This document shows, in pieces, positions 30,447 through 40,901 of a stretch of 64,000 bases of DNA. Numbering within the stretch: position 1 is the stretch's first letter; the number at the start of each line of letters is the position of its first letter. The position numbers were made by a program, and so were the translations under genes. Under the pieces are notes generated by a model. The model did not search any database and had not been told where the DNA came from. It worked only from the letters and a program-made list of their open reading frames with translations. Source of the DNA: Neisseria meningitidis (GTDB lineage: Bacteria > Pseudomonadota > Gammaproteobacteria > Burkholderiales > Neisseriaceae); contig NZ_LR134525.1 of the NCBI RefSeq assembly GCF_900638555.1, forward strand, positions 1,984,001 to 2,048,000, written 5' to 3'.

Positions 30447-31280
30447 ATGGCAATCGTTAAAATGAAGCCGACCTCTGCAGGCCGTCGCGGCATGGTTCGC
30501 GTGGTAACAGAAGGTTTGCACAAAGGTGCACCTTATGCGCCCTTGCTTGAAAAGAAAAATTCTACTGCCGGCCGTAACAATAATGGTCATATCACCACCC
30601 GTCACAAAGGCGGCGGTCATAAACACCATTACCGTGTTGTAGACTTTAAACGTAACAAAGACGGCATTCCTGCCAAAGTAGAGCGTATCGAATACGATCC
30701 TAACCGTACTGCCTTCATCGCACTGTTGTGCTATGCAGACGGCGAGCGTCGTTACATCATTGCTCCTCGCGGTATTCAAGCCGGTGCTGTATTGGTTTCC
30801 GGTGCTGAAGCTGCCATCAAAGTAGGCAACACCCTGCCGATTCGCAACATTCCCGTTGGTACGACTATCCACTGTATCGAAATGAAACCCGGTAAAGGTG
30901 CTCAAATCGCACGTTCTGCCGGTGCTTCTGCGGTATTGCTGGCTAAAGAAGGCGCGTACGCTCAAGTCCGTCTGCGCTCTGGCGAAGTCCGTAAAATCAA
31001 CGTAAATTGCCGTGCGACCATTGGTGAAGTTGGTAACGAAGAGCAAAGCCTGAAAAAAATCGGTAAAGCCGGTGCCAACCGTTGGCGCGGTATTCGTCCG
31101 ACCGTACGCGGTGTTGTCATGAATCCTGTCGATCACCCGCATGGTGGTGGTGAAGGCCGTACGGGCGAGGCCCGCGAACCGGTCAGCCCATGGGGTACTC
31201 CTGCTAAAGGCTACCGCACTCGTAATAACAAACGCACGGATAACATGATTGTTCGTCGCCGTTACTCAAATAAAGGTTAA
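30447..31280 (+). CDS. rplB: 50S ribosomal protein L2
   Basis: 277 residues. L2 bridges subunits and is needed for peptidyl transfer. The C-terminal signature [15 protein letters not shown] with the essential histidine is intact. It starts 5 bp after rplW. Confidence 0.98.
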   Translation: MAIVKMKPTSAGRRGMVRVVTEGLHKGAPYAPLLEKKNSTAGRNNNGHITTRHKGGGHKHHYRVVDFKRNKDGIPAKVERIEYDPNRTAFIALLCYADGERRYIIAPRGIQAGAVLVSGAEAAIKVGNTLPIRNIPVGTTIHCIEMKPGKGAQIARSAGASAVLLAKEGAYAQVRLRSGEVRKINVNCRATIGEVGNEEQSLKKIGKAGANRWRGIRPTVRGVVMNPVDHPHGGGEGRTGEAREPVSPWGTPAKGYRTRNNKRTDNMIVRRRYSNKG

Positions 31281-31286
31281 TTTAGT

Positions 31287-31565
31287 ATGGCTCGTTCATT
31301 GAAAAAAGGCCCATATGTAGACCTGCATTTGCTGAAAAAAGTAGATGCTGCTCGCGCAAGCAACGACAAACGCCCGATTAAAACCTGGTCTCGTCGTTCT
31401 ACCATTCTGCCTGATTTTATCGGTCTGACCATTGCTGTGCACAACGGCCGCACCCATGTGCCTGTGTTTATCAGCGACAATATGGTTGGTCATAAATTAG
31501 GCGAATTCTCATTGACCCGTACCTTTAAAGGCCACTTGGCCGATAAAAAGGCTAAAAAGAAATAA
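31287..31565 (+). CDS. rpsS: 30S ribosomal protein S19
   Basis: 92 residues. S19 pairs with S13 in the head of the 30S. It starts [19 protein letters not shown] and keeps the [20 protein letters not shown] and [16 protein letters not shown] motifs. It is 6 bp after rplB in the conserved S10 order. Confidence 0.98.
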
Positions 31566-31573
31566 GGTGAATC

Positions 31574-31903
31574 ATGAGAGTAAATGCACAACATAAAAAT
31601 GCCCGTATCTCTGCTCAAAAGGCTCGTTTGGTAGCTGATTTGATTCGTGGTAAAGACGTTGCCCAAGCTTTGAATATTTTGGCTTTCAGTCCTAAAAAAG
31701 GTGCCGAGCTGATTAAAAAAGTATTGGAGTCAGCTATTGCTAATGCCGAGCACAATAACGGTGCGGACATTGATGAACTGAAAGTGGTAACTATCTTTGT
31801 TGACAAAGGCCCAAGCTTGAAACGTTTTCAAGCTCGCGCCAAAGGTCGTGGTAACCGCATCGAAAAACAAACTTGTCATATCAATGTGACAGTGGGTAAC
31901 TAA
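31574..31903 (+). CDS. rplV: 50S ribosomal protein L22
   Basis: 109 residues. L22 extends a beta-hairpin into the exit tunnel, opposite L4. The hairpin region ([22 protein letters not shown]) is present without the duplications seen in some macrolide-resistant neisseriae. ATAAGGTGAATC precedes the ATG. Confidence 0.98.
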
Positions 31904-31912
31904 GGAAAAGCT

Positions 31913-32605
31913 ATGGGACAAAAGATTAACCCTACAGGCTTTCGCCTGGCGGTAACTAAAGACTGGGCTTCAAAATGGTTTGCTAAAAGCACCGACTTTT
32001 CTACTGTTTTGAAGCAGGATATCGATGTTCGCAATTATTTGCGTCAAAAATTGGCCAATGCTTCGGTTGGTCGAGTGGTTATTGAACGCCCTGCAAAATC
32101 TGCACGCATTACCATTCACTCCGCTCGTCCGGGTGTGGTTATAGGTAAAAAAGGTGAGGATATCGAGGTTTTGAAACGTGACTTGCAAGTCTTGATGGGT
32201 GTACCTGTTCATGTAAATATTGAAGAGATTCGCCGTCCTGAGTTGGATGCTCAAATTATTGCTGACGGTATTGCCCAGCAGTTGGAAAAGCGCGTTCAAT
32301 TCCGTCGTGCTATGAAACGAGCAATGCAAAATGCAATGCGTTCTGGTGCTAAAGGCATTAAGATTATGACTTCAGGCCGTCTGAATGGTGCGGATATTGC
32401 CCGTAGCGAATGGTATCGTGAAGGTCGCGTGCCACTGCATACTTTACGTGCAAATGTAGATTATGCAACCAGCGAAGCGCACACCACATATGGTGTATTG
32501 GGTCTGAAAGTTTGGGTTTATACGGAAGGCAATATTAAATCTTCCAAACCTGAACATGAGAGTAAACAAAGAAAGGCAGGTAGACGTAATGCTGCAGCCA
32601 ACTAG
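31913..32605 (+). CDS. rpsC: 30S ribosomal protein S3
   Basis: 230 residues. S3 forms part of the mRNA entry channel. The KH domain motif [12 protein letters not shown] is intact ([11 protein letters not shown]). Its last six codons overlap the start of rplP, a tight coupling. Confidence 0.98.
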   Translation: MGQKINPTGFRLAVTKDWASKWFAKSTDFSTVLKQDIDVRNYLRQKLANASVGRVVIERPAKSARITIHSARPGVVIGKKGEDIEVLKRDLQVLMGVPVHVNIEEIRRPELDAQIIADGIAQQLEKRVQFRRAMKRAMQNAMRSGAKGIKIMTSGRLNGADIARSEWYREGRVPLHTLRANVDYATSEAHTTYGVLGLKVWVYTEGNIKSSKPEHESKQRKAGRRNAAAN

Positions 32606-33005
32606 ACTGAAATACCGTAAGCAACAAAAGGGTCGCAATACTGGCATCGCTACTCGCGGTAATAAGGTAAGTTTCGGTGAGTTCGGCTTGAAAGCCGTAG
32701 GTCGTGGTCGTTTGACTGCCCGTCAAATCGAAGCTGCTCGTCGTGCAATGACCCGTCATATCAAACGTGGTGGTCGTATTTGGATTCGTGTATTCCCTGA
32801 TAAACCGATTACTGAAAAGCCTATTCAAGTTCGTATGGGTGGCGGTAAAGGTAACGTGGAATATTACATTGCCGAAATTAAACCAGGTAAAGTGTTGTAT
32901 GAAATGGATGGCGTTCCAGAGGAACTGGCTCGTGAAGCATTCGAGTTGGCTGCTGCCAAATTGCCTATTCCTACAACCTTTGTAGTAAGACAGGTGGGTC
33001 AATAA
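32589..33005 (+). CDS. rplP: 50S ribosomal protein L16
   Basis: 138 residues. L16 binds near the A site and peptidyl transferase centre. ATG 32589 gives the standard start [17 protein letters not shown]; the longer frame from 32556 lies inside rpsC. It overlaps rpsC by 17 bp and rpmC by one base. Confidence 0.97.
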   Translation: MLQPTRLKYRKQQKGRNTGIATRGNKVSFGEFGLKAVGRGRLTARQIEAARRAMTRHIKRGGRIWIRVFPDKPITEKPIQVRMGGGKGNVEYYIAEIKPGKVLYEMDGVPEELAREAFELAAAKLPIPTTFVVRQVGQ

Positions 33006-33196
33006 TGAAAGCAAATGAATTGAAAGACAAATCCGTTGAGCAGTTGAATGCAGATTTGTTGGACTTGTTGAAAGCTCAGTTTGGCTTACGTATGCAAAAC
33101 GCTACCGGTCAATTAGGCAAACCAAGTGAATTGAAACGTGTACGTCGCGATATTGCTCGTATTAAAACCGTTTTAACTGAAAAAGGTGCTAAGTAA
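33005..33196 (+). CDS. rpmC: 50S ribosomal protein L29
   Basis: 63 residues, a two-helix protein near the tunnel exit. [22 protein letters not shown] and the conserved [11 protein letters not shown] helix are present. The start overlaps the rplP stop and its own stop overlaps the rpsQ start (TAATG). Confidence 0.98.
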   Translation: MKANELKDKSVEQLNADLLDLLKAQFGLRMQNATGQLGKPSELKRVRRDIARIKTVLTEKGAK

Positions 33197-33459
33197 TGAG
33201 CGAAACTAAAAATGTTCGTACTTTGCAAGGCAAAGTAGTAAGCGACAAAATGGATAAAACCGTAACAGTATTGGTTGAGCGTAAAGTAAAACATCCGCTG
33301 TATGGTAAGATTATTCGGTTATCTACTAAAATCCATGCCCATGATGAAAATAATCAATATGGAATTGGTGATGTGGTTGTTATATCGGAATCCCGTCCAT
33401 TGTCAAAAACTAAATCTTGGGTTGTCAGTGAGCTGGTTGAGAAAGCACGTTCTATTTAA
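33196..33459 (+). CDS. rpsQ: 30S ribosomal protein S17
   Basis: 87 residues. S17 is an OB-fold primary 16S binder. The motif [25 protein letters not shown] is characteristic. It is the last gene of the S10 block, followed by a 221-bp structured gap before rplN. Confidence 0.98.
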   Translation: MSETKNVRTLQGKVVSDKMDKTVTVLVERKVKHPLYGKIIRLSTKIHAHDENNQYGIGDVVVISESRPLSKTKSWVVSELVEKARSI

Positions 33460-33484
33460 GAATTAAAGCAACGTGCTTGGAATG

Positions 33485-33533
33485 GGAAACGAAGTATTGC
33501 AGCAAATTTAATTTGCGTGTAAACTTCGTTTCC
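33485..33533 (+). promoter_or_regulatory. Nested stem-loop in the rpsQ-rplN gap
   Basis: GGAAACGAAGT (33485-33495) pairs exactly with ACTTCGTTTCC (33523-33533). Inside, GCAAAT (33502-33507) pairs with ATTTGC (33511-33516). No T-run follows, so it looks more like an RNA-processing or regulatory structure than a terminator. Confidence 0.6.
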
Positions 33534-33624
33534 TGTCTTTCAGTTTCTTCTGGAAGTTTCTTCCCTTTCGGGGTCCAAGACTGGTTTACTTGAACCGCAA
33601 GGTTTCATTTAATAAGCAGCGGCT

Positions 33625-33654
33625 TTGCTGTAAGTTATCTGAAAGTGGTAAATT
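33625..33654 (+). promoter_or_regulatory. Weak candidate promoter of the spc block
   Basis: TTGCTG (33625-33630), 18-bp spacer, TAAATT (33649-33654), 27 bp before rplN. The match is modest; it is listed because the 221-bp gap is the only sizeable one between rplC and rplQ. Confidence 0.3.
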
Positions 33655-33680
33655 AAGTTGGTTAATTTAAAGGTAATAAC

Positions 33681-34049
33681 ATGATTCAAATGCAGACCAT
33701 CTTAGATGTGGCTGATAACTCTGGTGCGCGTCGCGTAATGTGTATCAAGGTATTGGGCGGATCTAAGCGTCGCTACGCTTCTGTTGGCGATATTATTAAA
33801 GTGGCAGTTAAAGATGCGGCTCCGCGTGGCCGTGTCAAAAAAGGCGATGTATATAATGCGGTAGTTGTTCGTACTGCTAAGGGTGTACGTCGTCCTGATG
33901 GTGCGTTAATTAAATTCGATAACAATGCCGCCGTGTTACTGAATAATAAACTTGAACCTTTGGGTACTCGTATCTTTGGTCCGGTAACCCGTGAATTGCG
34001 TACTGAGCGATTTATGAAAATCGTTTCATTGGCACCTGAAGTATTATAA
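33681..34049 (+). CDS. rplN: 50S ribosomal protein L14
   Basis: 122 residues. L14 contacts 16S helix h14 and forms an intersubunit bridge. It starts [28 protein letters not shown], the signature of the family. First gene of the spc block, with TAAAGGTAATAAC before the ATG. Confidence 0.98.
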   Translation: MIQMQTILDVADNSGARRVMCIKVLGGSKRRYASVGDIIKVAVKDAAPRGRVKKGDVYNAVVVRTAKGVRRPDGALIKFDNNAAVLLNNKLEPLGTRIFGPVTRELRTERFMKIVSLAPEVL

Positions 34050-34060
34050 GGAATGGCACG

Positions 34061-34384
34061 ATGAATAAAATCATTAAAGGCGATAGGGTTGTAGTAATTG
34101 CTGGTAAGGATAAAGGTAAGCAGGGTCAAGTAGTTCGAGTGTTGGGTGATAAAGTTGTTGTTGAGGGCGTTAATGTTGTAAAACGCCATCAAAAACCTAA
34201 TCCAATGCGTGGCATTGAGGGCGGTATTATTACTAAAGAAATGCCTTTGGATATTTCTAATATCGCAATCCTGAATCCGGAAACTAATAAAGCGGACCGT
34301 GTTGGTATTAAGCTGATTGAAAATGAAGGCAAAGTTAAACGCGTTCGTTTCTTCAAATCAAATGGCTCTATCATTGGGGCATAA
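34061..34384 (+). CDS. rplX: 50S ribosomal protein L24
   Basis: 107 residues. L24 initiates 50S assembly. The KOW motif ([22 protein letters not shown]) is at the N-terminus. It lies 11 bp after rplN. Confidence 0.98.
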   Translation: MNKIIKGDRVVVIAGKDKGKQGQVVRVLGDKVVVEGVNVVKRHQKPNPMRGIEGGIITKEMPLDISNIAILNPETNKADRVGIKLIENEGKVKRVRFFKSNGSIIGA

Positions 34385-34393
34385 GGAGATAAC

Positions 34394-34933
34394 ATGGCTC
34401 GGTTGAGAGAGTTTTATAAAGAGACAGTTGTTCCTGAATTGGTTAAACAATTTGGTTACAAATCAGTAATGGAAGTCCCGCGTATTGAAAAAATCACCTT
34501 GAATATGGGTGTGGGTGAGGCTATTGCTGATAAAAAAGTTATGGAACATGCTGTTTCCGATTTAGAGAAAATTGCCGGTCAAAAACCGGTTGTTACTGTT
34601 GCCCGTAAATCTATCGCAGGTTTTAAAATCCGTGATAACTATCCGGTTGGTTGCAAAGTAACATTGCGTCGTGATCAAATGTTTGAATTCTTGGATCGTT
34701 TGATTACTATTGCATTACCTCGCGTACGTGACTTCCGTGGTGTGAGCGGTAAATCATTTGATGGCCGTGGCAATTACAATATGGGTGTTCGTGAGCAAAT
34801 TATTTTTCCGGAAATTGAATACGATAAAATTGATGCTTTGCGTGGTTTGAATATTACTATTACTACTACAGCAAAAACCGATGAGGAAGCGAAAGCTTTA
34901 TTGTCATTGTTTAAATTTCCGTTCAAAGGATAA
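34394..34933 (+). CDS. rplE: 50S ribosomal protein L5
   Basis: 179 residues. L5 binds 5S rRNA and contacts P-site t[20 protein letters not shown] and the C-terminal [21 protein letters not shown] are conserved. In E. coli the S8 operator overlaps the start of this gene; I could not confirm an equivalent here. Confidence 0.98.
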   Translation: MARLREFYKETVVPELVKQFGYKSVMEVPRIEKITLNMGVGEAIADKKVMEHAVSDLEKIAGQKPVVTVARKSIAGFKIRDNYPVGCKVTLRRDQMFEFLDRLITIALPRVRDFRGVSGKSFDGRGNYNMGVREQIIFPEIEYDKIDALRGLNITITTTAKTDEEAKALLSLFKFPFKG

Positions 34934-34935
34934 TC

Positions 34936-35241
34936 ATGGCTAAGAAAGCACTTATTAATCGTGATCTGAAACGTCAAGCTTTGGCTAAAAAATATGCGGC
35001 TAAACGCGCGGCAATTAAAGCGGTAATCAATGATTCGAATGCAACTGAGGAAGAGCGTTTTGAGGCTCGTTTGAGGTTTCAATCCATTCCTCGTAATGCG
35101 GCACCTGTGCGTCAACGTCGTCGTTGTGCTTTGACAGGTCGCCCTCGTGGTACTTTCCGTAAATTTGGTTTGGGTCGTATTAAAATCCGTGAAATCGCCA
35201 TGCGTGGCGAAATTCCGGGTGTTGTTAAAGCCAGCTGGTAA
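34936..35241 (+). CDS. rpsN: 30S ribosomal protein S14
   Basis: 101 residues. This is the long, zinc-independent form: only one cysteine is present ([12 protein letters not shown]), not the CxxC pairs of the short form. It starts 2 bp after rplE. Confidence 0.98.
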   Translation: MAKKALINRDLKRQALAKKYAAKRAAIKAVINDSNATEEERFEARLRFQSIPRNAAPVRQRRRCALTGRPRGTFRKFGLGRIKIREIAMRGEIPGVVKASW

Positions 35242-35256
35242 TAGGAGTAATTAAGA

Positions 35257-35649
35257 ATGAGTATGCATGATCCTATTTCCGATATGTTGACTCGTATCCG
35301 CAATGCGCAACGTGCTAATAAAGCAGCGGTTGCAATGCCTTCTTCAAAATTAAAGTGTGCTATTGCAAAGGTATTGAAAGAAGAAGGATATATTGAGGAC
35401 TTCGCAGTTTCATCTGACGTAAAGTCTATATTGGAAATTCAATTAAAATACTATGCAGGTCGTCCTGTAATTGAACAAATCAAGCGTGTATCTCGCCCTG
35501 GTTTGCGTATTTATAAAGCGTCTAGTGAGATTCCAAGTGTTATGAATGGCTTGGGTATTGCTATTGTTAGTACTTCTAAAGGTGTAATGACTGATCGTAA
35601 AGCACGTTCTCAAGGTGTTGGTGGTGAGTTGTTATGCATTGTAGCCTAG
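35257..35649 (+). CDS. rpsH: 30S ribosomal protein S8
   Basis: 130 residues. S8 is a primary 16S binder and the autoregulator of spc operons in enterics. It starts [18 protein letters not shown]; the second ATG two codons on is possible. C-terminal signature [23 protein letters not shown] is intact. Confidence 0.98.
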
Positions 35650-35662
35650 TGGAGGAAAAGAA

Positions 35663-36196
35663 ATGTCACGTGTCGCAAAAAACCCAGTGACTGTTCCCGC
35701 TGGTGTAGAAGTAAAATTTGGAACAGAGGCATTAGTTATTAAGGGTAAGAACGGTGAATTGTCTTTTCCTTTGCATTCTGATGTAGCCATTGAATTTAAT
35801 GATGGCAAATTGACTTTTGTTGCGAATAACAGCAGTAAACAAGCAAATGCAATGTCTGGTACTGCTCGCGCATTAGTCAGCAATATGGTTAAAGGTGTTT
35901 CAGAAGGTTTTGAGAAAAGATTGCAATTGATAGGTGTGGGTTATCGTGCTCAAGCACAAGGTAAAATCTTGAATCTGTCTTTGGGTTTTTCTCATCCGAT
36001 CGTATATGAAATGCCTGAAGGTGTCTCCGTTCAAACTCCTAGCCAAACAGAGATTGTTTTAACCGGCTCGGATAAACAAGTTGTTGGTCAAGTTGCTGCT
36101 GAGATTCGTGCGTTCCGTGCTCCTGAGCCTTATAAGGGTAAAGGTGTTCGCTATGTAGGCGAAGTAGTGGTAATGAAAGAAGCCAAGAAAAAATAA
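35663..36196 (+). CDS. rplF: 50S ribosomal protein L6
   Basis: 177 residues with the two duplicated L6 domains. The C-terminal motif [24 protein letters not shown] is conserved. GTGGAGGAAAAGAA precedes the ATG. Confidence 0.98.
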
Positions 36197-36209
36197 TTGA
36201 GGTTCACTA

Positions 36210-36563
36210 ATGGATAAACATACAACCCGACTCCGTCGTGCACGCAAAACCCGTGCTCGTATTGCGGACTTGAAAATGGTAAGATTATGTGTGTTCCGAA
36301 GCAATAATCATATTTATGCTCAAGTAATTAGTGCTGAAGGTGATAAAGTATTGGCTCAAGCCTCTACATTGGAAGCTGAGGTGCGCGGTAGTCTGAAATC
36401 TGGAAGCAATGTTGAAGCAGCTGCAATAGTTGGTAAACGTATCGCTGAGAAGGCTAAAGCAGCAGGTGTAGAAAAGGTTGCTTTTGATCGTTCAGGTTTC
36501 CAATATCACGGTCGTGTGAAGGCTTTGGCTGAAGCTGCTCGTGAAAATGGTTTAAGCTTCTAA
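36210..36563 (+). CDS. rplR: 50S ribosomal protein L18
   Basis: 117 residues. L18 carries 5S rRNA into the central protuberance. The basic N-terminus ([16 protein letters not shown]) and the C-terminal [24 protein letters not shown] are standard. Confidence 0.98.
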   Translation: MDKHTTRLRRARKTRARIADLKMVRLCVFRSNNHIYAQVISAEGDKVLAQASTLEAEVRGSLKSGSNVEAAAIVGKRIAEKAKAAGVEKVAFDRSGFQYHGRVKALAEAARENGLSF

Positions 36564-36581
36564 ATATTTGGAGACTTTCAG

Positions 36582-37100
36582 ATGGCAAAACATGAAATTG
36601 AAGAACGCGGTGACGGTCTGATTGAAAAGATGGTCGCAGTTAACCGTGTAACCAAAGTAGTTAAAGGTGGTCGCATTATGGCTTTCTCTGCGCTAACTGT
36701 TGTTGGTGATGGAGATGGTCGTATTGGTATGGGTAAAGGTAAGTCAAAAGAAGTGCCTGTTGCAGTCCAAAAGGCGATGGATCAAGCACGACGCTCTATG
36801 ATTAAGGTACCATTAAAAAATGGTACGATTCATCATGAGGTTATTGGTCGACATGGTGCTACTAAAGTATTTATGCAGCCTGCTAAAGAGGGTAGTGGCG
36901 TAAAAGCCGGTGGACCTATGCGTTTGGTTTTTGATGCTATGGGCATTCATAATATCTCCGCCAAAGTGCACGGATCTACTAACCCATATAATATCGTACG
37001 TGCAACATTAGATGGTTTGTCTAAGTTGCATACTCCTGCTGATATCGCAGCCAAACGTGGCTTGACAGTGGAAGACATTTTGGGAGTTAACCATGGCTGA
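36582..37100 (+). CDS. rpsE: 30S ribosomal protein S5
   Basis: 172 residues. S5 contributes to decoding fidelity. The spectinomycin loop reads [13 protein letters not shown] with Thr24 wild type. The dsRNA-binding-like and C-terminal folds are intact. Its end overlaps rpmD by 8 bp. Confidence 0.98.
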
Positions 37101-37278
37101 ACAAAAAAAGATTAGGGTTACATTGGTTAAAAGCCTGATTGGTACAATTGAATCTCATCGTGCATGTGCACGCGGTTTAGGTTTGCGTCGTCGCGAGCAT
37201 ACGGTAGAGGTTTTAGATACCCCTGAAAACCGTGGTATGATTAATAAAATCAGCTACTTGTTGAAAGTGGAGTCTTGA
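37093..37278 (+). CDS. rpmD: 50S ribosomal protein L30
   Basis: 61 residues. [29 protein letters not shown] is the family signature. It overlaps rpsE by 8 bp and ends one base before rplO starts. Confidence 0.98.
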
Positions 37279-37279
37279 T

Positions 37280-37714
37280 ATGTTTTTGAATACAATTCAA
37301 CCTGCTGTTGGTGCTACGCATGCTGGTCGTCGTGTTGGACGCGGTATTGGTAGTGGTCTTGGCAAAACGGGTGGTCGTGGTCATAAAGGTCAAAAGAGCC
37401 GGTCTGGTGGGTTTCATAAGGTGGGTTTCGAGGGTGGTCAAATGCCCTTGCAACGACGCCTCCCTAAAAGAGGTTTTAAATCTTTAACAGCATCAGCTAA
37501 TGCACAGCTTCGTTTAAGTGAACTGGAATCAATTGCTGTTAATGAGATTGATATTTTGGTCTTAAAGCAAGCGGGTCTGATTGCATCTACAGTCTCTAAT
37601 GTTAAAGTTATTGCTTCTGGTGAAATTTCTAAGGCAGTTGCTTTGAAGGGTATTAAAGTTACCAAAGGTGCGAGAGCTGCTATCGAGGCTGTTGGTGGTA
37701 AGATTGAAATGTAA
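37280..37714 (+). CDS. rplO: 50S ribosomal protein L15
   Basis: 144 residues. The glycine- and arginine-rich N-terminus ([26 protein letters not shown]) that threads into 23S rRNA is present. It starts one base after rpmD, with GTGGAGTC upstream. Confidence 0.98.
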   Translation: MFLNTIQPAVGATHAGRRVGRGIGSGLGKTGGRGHKGQKSRSGGFHKVGFEGGQMPLQRRLPKRGFKSLTASANAQLRLSELESIAVNEIDILVLKQAGLIASTVSNVKVIASGEISKAVALKGIKVTKGARAAIEAVGGKIEM

Positions 37715-37725
37715 GGTTTAATATT

Positions 37726-39036
37726 GTGGCTAATCAACAAACGTCATCAGGTTCATCCAAATTTGGAGATCTTAAGAAACGTCTTTTGTTTCTATTTGGA
37801 GCATTGATTGTTTTTCGAATTGGTGCCCATATACCCGTACCTGGAGTTGATGCTGTTGCTTTAGCTAAATTATACGAAAGCGCTGGAAACGGCATCCTGG
37901 GAATATTGAATATGTTTTCCGGTGGGTCGTTAGAGCGCTTTAGTATATTTGCAATAGGAATTATGCCATATATTTCAGCTTCTATTATTGTACAGCTCGC
38001 TTCTGAAATTTTGCCATCATTGAAGGCTTTAAAAAAAGAAGGGGAGGCTGGTAGAAAGGTAATTACGAAATATACTAGGTATGGTACTGTTTTGTTAGCA
38101 ATTCTTCAAAGTCTAGGTGTTGCATCTTTCGTATTTCAGCAAGGAATTGTTGTAACAAGTTCATTTGAGTTTCATGTTTCCACGGTAGTTTCTTTGGTAA
38201 CGGGAACCATGTTTCTTATGTGGCTTGGGGAGCAAATTACTGAAAGGGGTATCGGGAACGGTATTTCTTTAATCATTACGGCAGGTATTGCTTCAGGTAT
38301 TCCTTCGGGTATTGCAAAGCTGGTTACACTGACGAACCAAGGTTCTATGAGCATGCTTACGGCGTTGTTTATTGTATTTGGTGCCTTATTATTAATTTAT
38401 TTGGTTGTATACTTTGAAAGTGCACAGCGGAAGATTCCTATTCATTATGCAAAACGCCAGTTTAATGGTAGGGCGGGTAGTCAAAATACGCATATGCCTT
38501 TCAAGTTGAATATGGCTGGTGTTATTCCCCCAATTTTTGCTTCCAGTATTATTCTATTTCCATCTACTCTTTTAGGTTGGTTTGGTTCGGCTGATACAAA
38601 TAGTGTTTTGCACAAAATAGCTGGATTGTTACAACACGGTCAATTGCTGTATATGGCTTTATTTGCAGCGACAGTTATTTTCTTTTGTTATTTTTATACG
38701 GCTTTGGTTTTTAGCCCTAAAGAAATGGCAGAGAATTTAAAAAAGAGTGGTGCTTTTGTTCCTGGGATTAGACCTGGTGAGCAGACCTCTAGGTATTTAG
38801 AAAAAGTTGTATTACGTTTGACATTGTTTGGAGCTCTTTATATTACAACTATTTGTTTAATTCCAGAGTTCTTAACTACGGTTTTAAATGTACCTTTTTA
38901 TTTGGGTGGCACGTCTTTGTTGATTCTAGTTGTTGTAACGATGGATTTTAGTACACAAATAAATTCGTATAGGCTTACTCAACAGTATGATAAGTTAATG
39001 ACTCGTTCAGAAATGAAATCATTTTCTCGGAAATAG
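37726..39036 (+). CDS. secY: Preprotein translocase channel SecY
   Basis: 436 residues. SecY forms the inner-membrane protein-conducting channel with SecE and SecG. About ten hydrophobic segments are visible. The plug/channel motif [28 protein letters not shown] and the cytoplasmic loops [15 protein letters not shown] and [15 protein letters not shown] are conserved. The start is GTG with TAAGGTTTA upstream. Codons are more AT-rich than in the ribosomal genes around it, as usual for secY here. Confidence 0.97.
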   Translation: MANQQTSSGSSKFGDLKKRLLFLFGALIVFRIGAHIPVPGVDAVALAKLYESAGNGILGILNMFSGGSLERFSIFAIGIMPYISASIIVQLASEILPSLKALKKEGEAGRKVITKYTRYGTVLLAILQSLGVASFVFQQGIVVTSSFEFHVSTVVSLVTGTMFLMWLGEQITERGIGNGISLIITAGIASGIPSGIAKLVTLTNQGSMSMLTALFIVFGALLLIYLVVYFESAQRKIPIHYAKRQFNGRAGSQNTHMPFKLNMAGVIPPIFASSIILFPSTLLGWFGSADTNSVLHKIAGLLQHGQLLYMALFAATVIFFCYFYTALVFSPKEMAENLKKSGAFVPGIRPGEQTSRYLEKVVLRLTLFGALYITTICLIPEFLTTVLNVPFYLGGTSLLILVVVTMDFSTQINSYRLTQQYDKLMTRSEMKSFSRK

Positions 39037-39040
39037 AATT

Positions 39041-39259
39041 ATGGCGAAAGAAGATACTATCCAAATGCAAGGTGAAATTCTTGAAACTTTACCTAATGCA
39101 ACATTTAAAGTAAAACTTGAGAATGACCATATTGTATTGGGTCATATTTCTGGGAAGATGCGGATGCATTACATTCGTATTTCTCCGGGAGATAAGGTCA
39201 CAGTAGAGCTGACACCTTATGATCTAACTAGGGCTCGAATCGTTTTCAGAGCAAGATAA
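39041..39259 (+). CDS. infA: Translation initiation factor IF-1
   Basis: 72 residues, a single OB fold that blocks the A site during initiation. [28 protein letters not shown] is diagnostic. Its location between secY and rpmJ is typical of beta-proteobacteria. Confidence 0.98.
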   Translation: MAKEDTIQMQGEILETLPNATFKVKLENDHIVLGHISGKMRMHYIRISPGDKVTVELTPYDLTRARIVFRAR

Positions 39260-39279
39260 ACCAATAAAAGGAAAATAAA

Positions 39280-39393
39280 ATGCGTGTACAACCATCTGTT
39301 AAGAAAATTTGCCGAAATTGCAAGATTATTCGTCGAAATCGTGTAGTTCGTGTAATTTGTACTGATCTCCGTCACAAACAGCGTCAAGGTTAA
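39280..39393 (+). CDS. rpmJ: 50S ribosomal protein L36
   Basis: 37 residues. The zinc-binding form is present: C11, C14, C27 and H32. Protein start [33 protein letters not shown] precedes the ATG. It lies in its expected place between infA and rpsM. Confidence 0.97.
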
Positions 39394-39423
39394 TGGAATA
39401 TTTCTTTTAATGTGATTCTGTGA

Positions 39424-39429
39424 TATAGT
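39424..39429 (+). promoter_or_regulatory. Weak candidate extended -10 upstream of rpsM
   Basis: TATAGT preceded by TGA (extended -10) 30 bp before the rpsM ATG. No clear -35. It would give the alpha block its own transcript. Confidence 0.3.
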
Positions 39430-39458
39430 GACACACTTTGCCCTAAAAAGGAAAAAAT

Positions 39459-39821
39459 ATGGCTCGTATTGCAGGGGTAAATATCCCTAATAACGCACAC
39501 ATCGTAATTGGTCTTCAGGCTATTTACGGTATTGGTGCTACTCGTGCTAAATTGATTTGTGAGGCTGCAAATATTGCGCCTGATACTAAAGCAAAAGATT
39601 TGGACGAGACTCAATTAGATGCTTTGCGTGACCAAGTTGCCAAGTATGAAGTAGAAGGTGATTTGCGTCGTGAGGTAACTATGAGTATCAAGCGATTGAT
39701 GGACATGGGCTGCTATCGTGGCTTCCGTCATCGTCGCGGCTTACCATGCCGCGGTCAACGCACTCGTACAAATGCGCGTACCCGCAAAGGTCCGCGTAAA
39801 GCGATTGCTGGTAAGAAATAA
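39459..39821 (+). CDS. rpsM: 30S ribosomal protein S13
   Basis: 120 residues. S13 contacts P-site tRNA and the 50[27 protein letters not shown] and the C-terminal [19 protein letters not shown] are characteristic. AAAAGGAAAAAAT precedes the ATG. Confidence 0.98.
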
Positions 39822-39840
39822 ATTTTAAGGAATTTTATTA

Positions 39841-40236
39841 ATGGCTAAAGCAAACACAGCTTCACGTGTACGTAAAAAAGTACGTAAAACCGTGAGTGAG
39901 GGTATTGTGCACGTTCATGCATCTTTCAACAATACCATCATTACAATCACTGACCGTCAAGGCAATGCGTTGTCTTGGGCTACCTCTGGCGGCGCTGGTT
40001 TTAAAGGTTCTCGTAAAAGTACACCATTTGCAGCACAAGTTGCAGCAGAAGCAGCTGGTAAAGTTGCCCAAGAGTATGGCGTTAAAAATTTAGAGGTTCG
40101 TATTAAAGGTCCAGGTCCAGGTCGTGAATCCTCTGTACGTGCTTTGAATGCTCTTGGTTTCAAGATTACCAGCATTACTGACGTTACCCCGTTGCCTCAT
40201 AACGGTTGCCGTCCGCCTAAAAAACGTCGTATTTAA
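39841..40236 (+). CDS. rpsK: 30S ribosomal protein S11
   Basis: 131 residues. S11 lies on the platform by the mRNA exit. [27 protein letters not shown] and the C-terminal [13 protein letters not shown] are standard. TTTTAAGGAATTTTATTA precedes the ATG. Confidence 0.98.
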
Positions 40237-40255
40237 TATTGGAGTGATTTGAAAC

Positions 40256-40876
40256 ATGGCACGTTATATTGGCCCTAAATGTAAGTTGGCACGTCGCGAA
40301 GGTACGGATTTGTTTTTGAAGAGTGCGCGCCGCTCTTTGGATTCTAAATGTAAAATTGATTCCGCTCCCGGTCAGCATGGTGCAAAAAAACCGCGTTTGT
40401 CAGACTATGGTTTGCAGTTGCGTGAAAAACAAAAAATCCGCCGTATTTATGGCGTATTAGAACGTCAGTTCCGTCGTTATTTCGCAGAAGCTGATCGTCG
40501 TAAAGGCTCTACCGGCGAGTTGCTGTTGCAGTTGCTGGAATCTCGTTTGGATAATGTCGTTTATCGTATGGGTTTCGGTTCTACCCGAGCTGAAGCAAGA
40601 CAGCTTGTTTCTCATAAGGCGATAGTTGTGAATGGACAAGTTGTCAATATTCCTTCTTTCCAAGTGAAAGCTGGTGATGTTGTCTCAGTTCGTGAAAAAG
40701 CCAAAAAACAGGTACGTATTCAAGAAGCATTGGGTTTGGCAACTCAAATCGGCTTGCCGGGTTGGGTTTCTGTAGATGCGGATAAACTTGAGGGTGTGTT
40801 CAAAAACATGCCGGATCGCTCGGAATTGACCGGTGATATTAATGAACAGCTGGTGGTAGAGTTCTACTCTAAATAA
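40256..40876 (+). CDS. rpsD: 30S ribosomal protein S4
   Basis: 206 residues. S4 is a primary 16S binder and the autoregulator of alpha operons in enterics. The S4 domain ([32 protein letters not shown]) is in the centre. It lies 19 bp after rpsK. Confidence 0.98.
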   Translation: MARYIGPKCKLARREGTDLFLKSARRSLDSKCKIDSAPGQHGAKKPRLSDYGLQLREKQKIRRIYGVLERQFRRYFAEADRRKGSTGELLLQLLESRLDNVVYRMGFGSTRAEARQLVSHKAIVVNGQVVNIPSFQVKAGDVVSVREKAKKQVRIQEALGLATQIGLPGWVSVDADKLEGVFKNMPDRSELTGDINEQLVVEFYSK

Positions 40877-40901
40877 TGCTAGCTCAGTGAGGGACAGTTA
40901 A

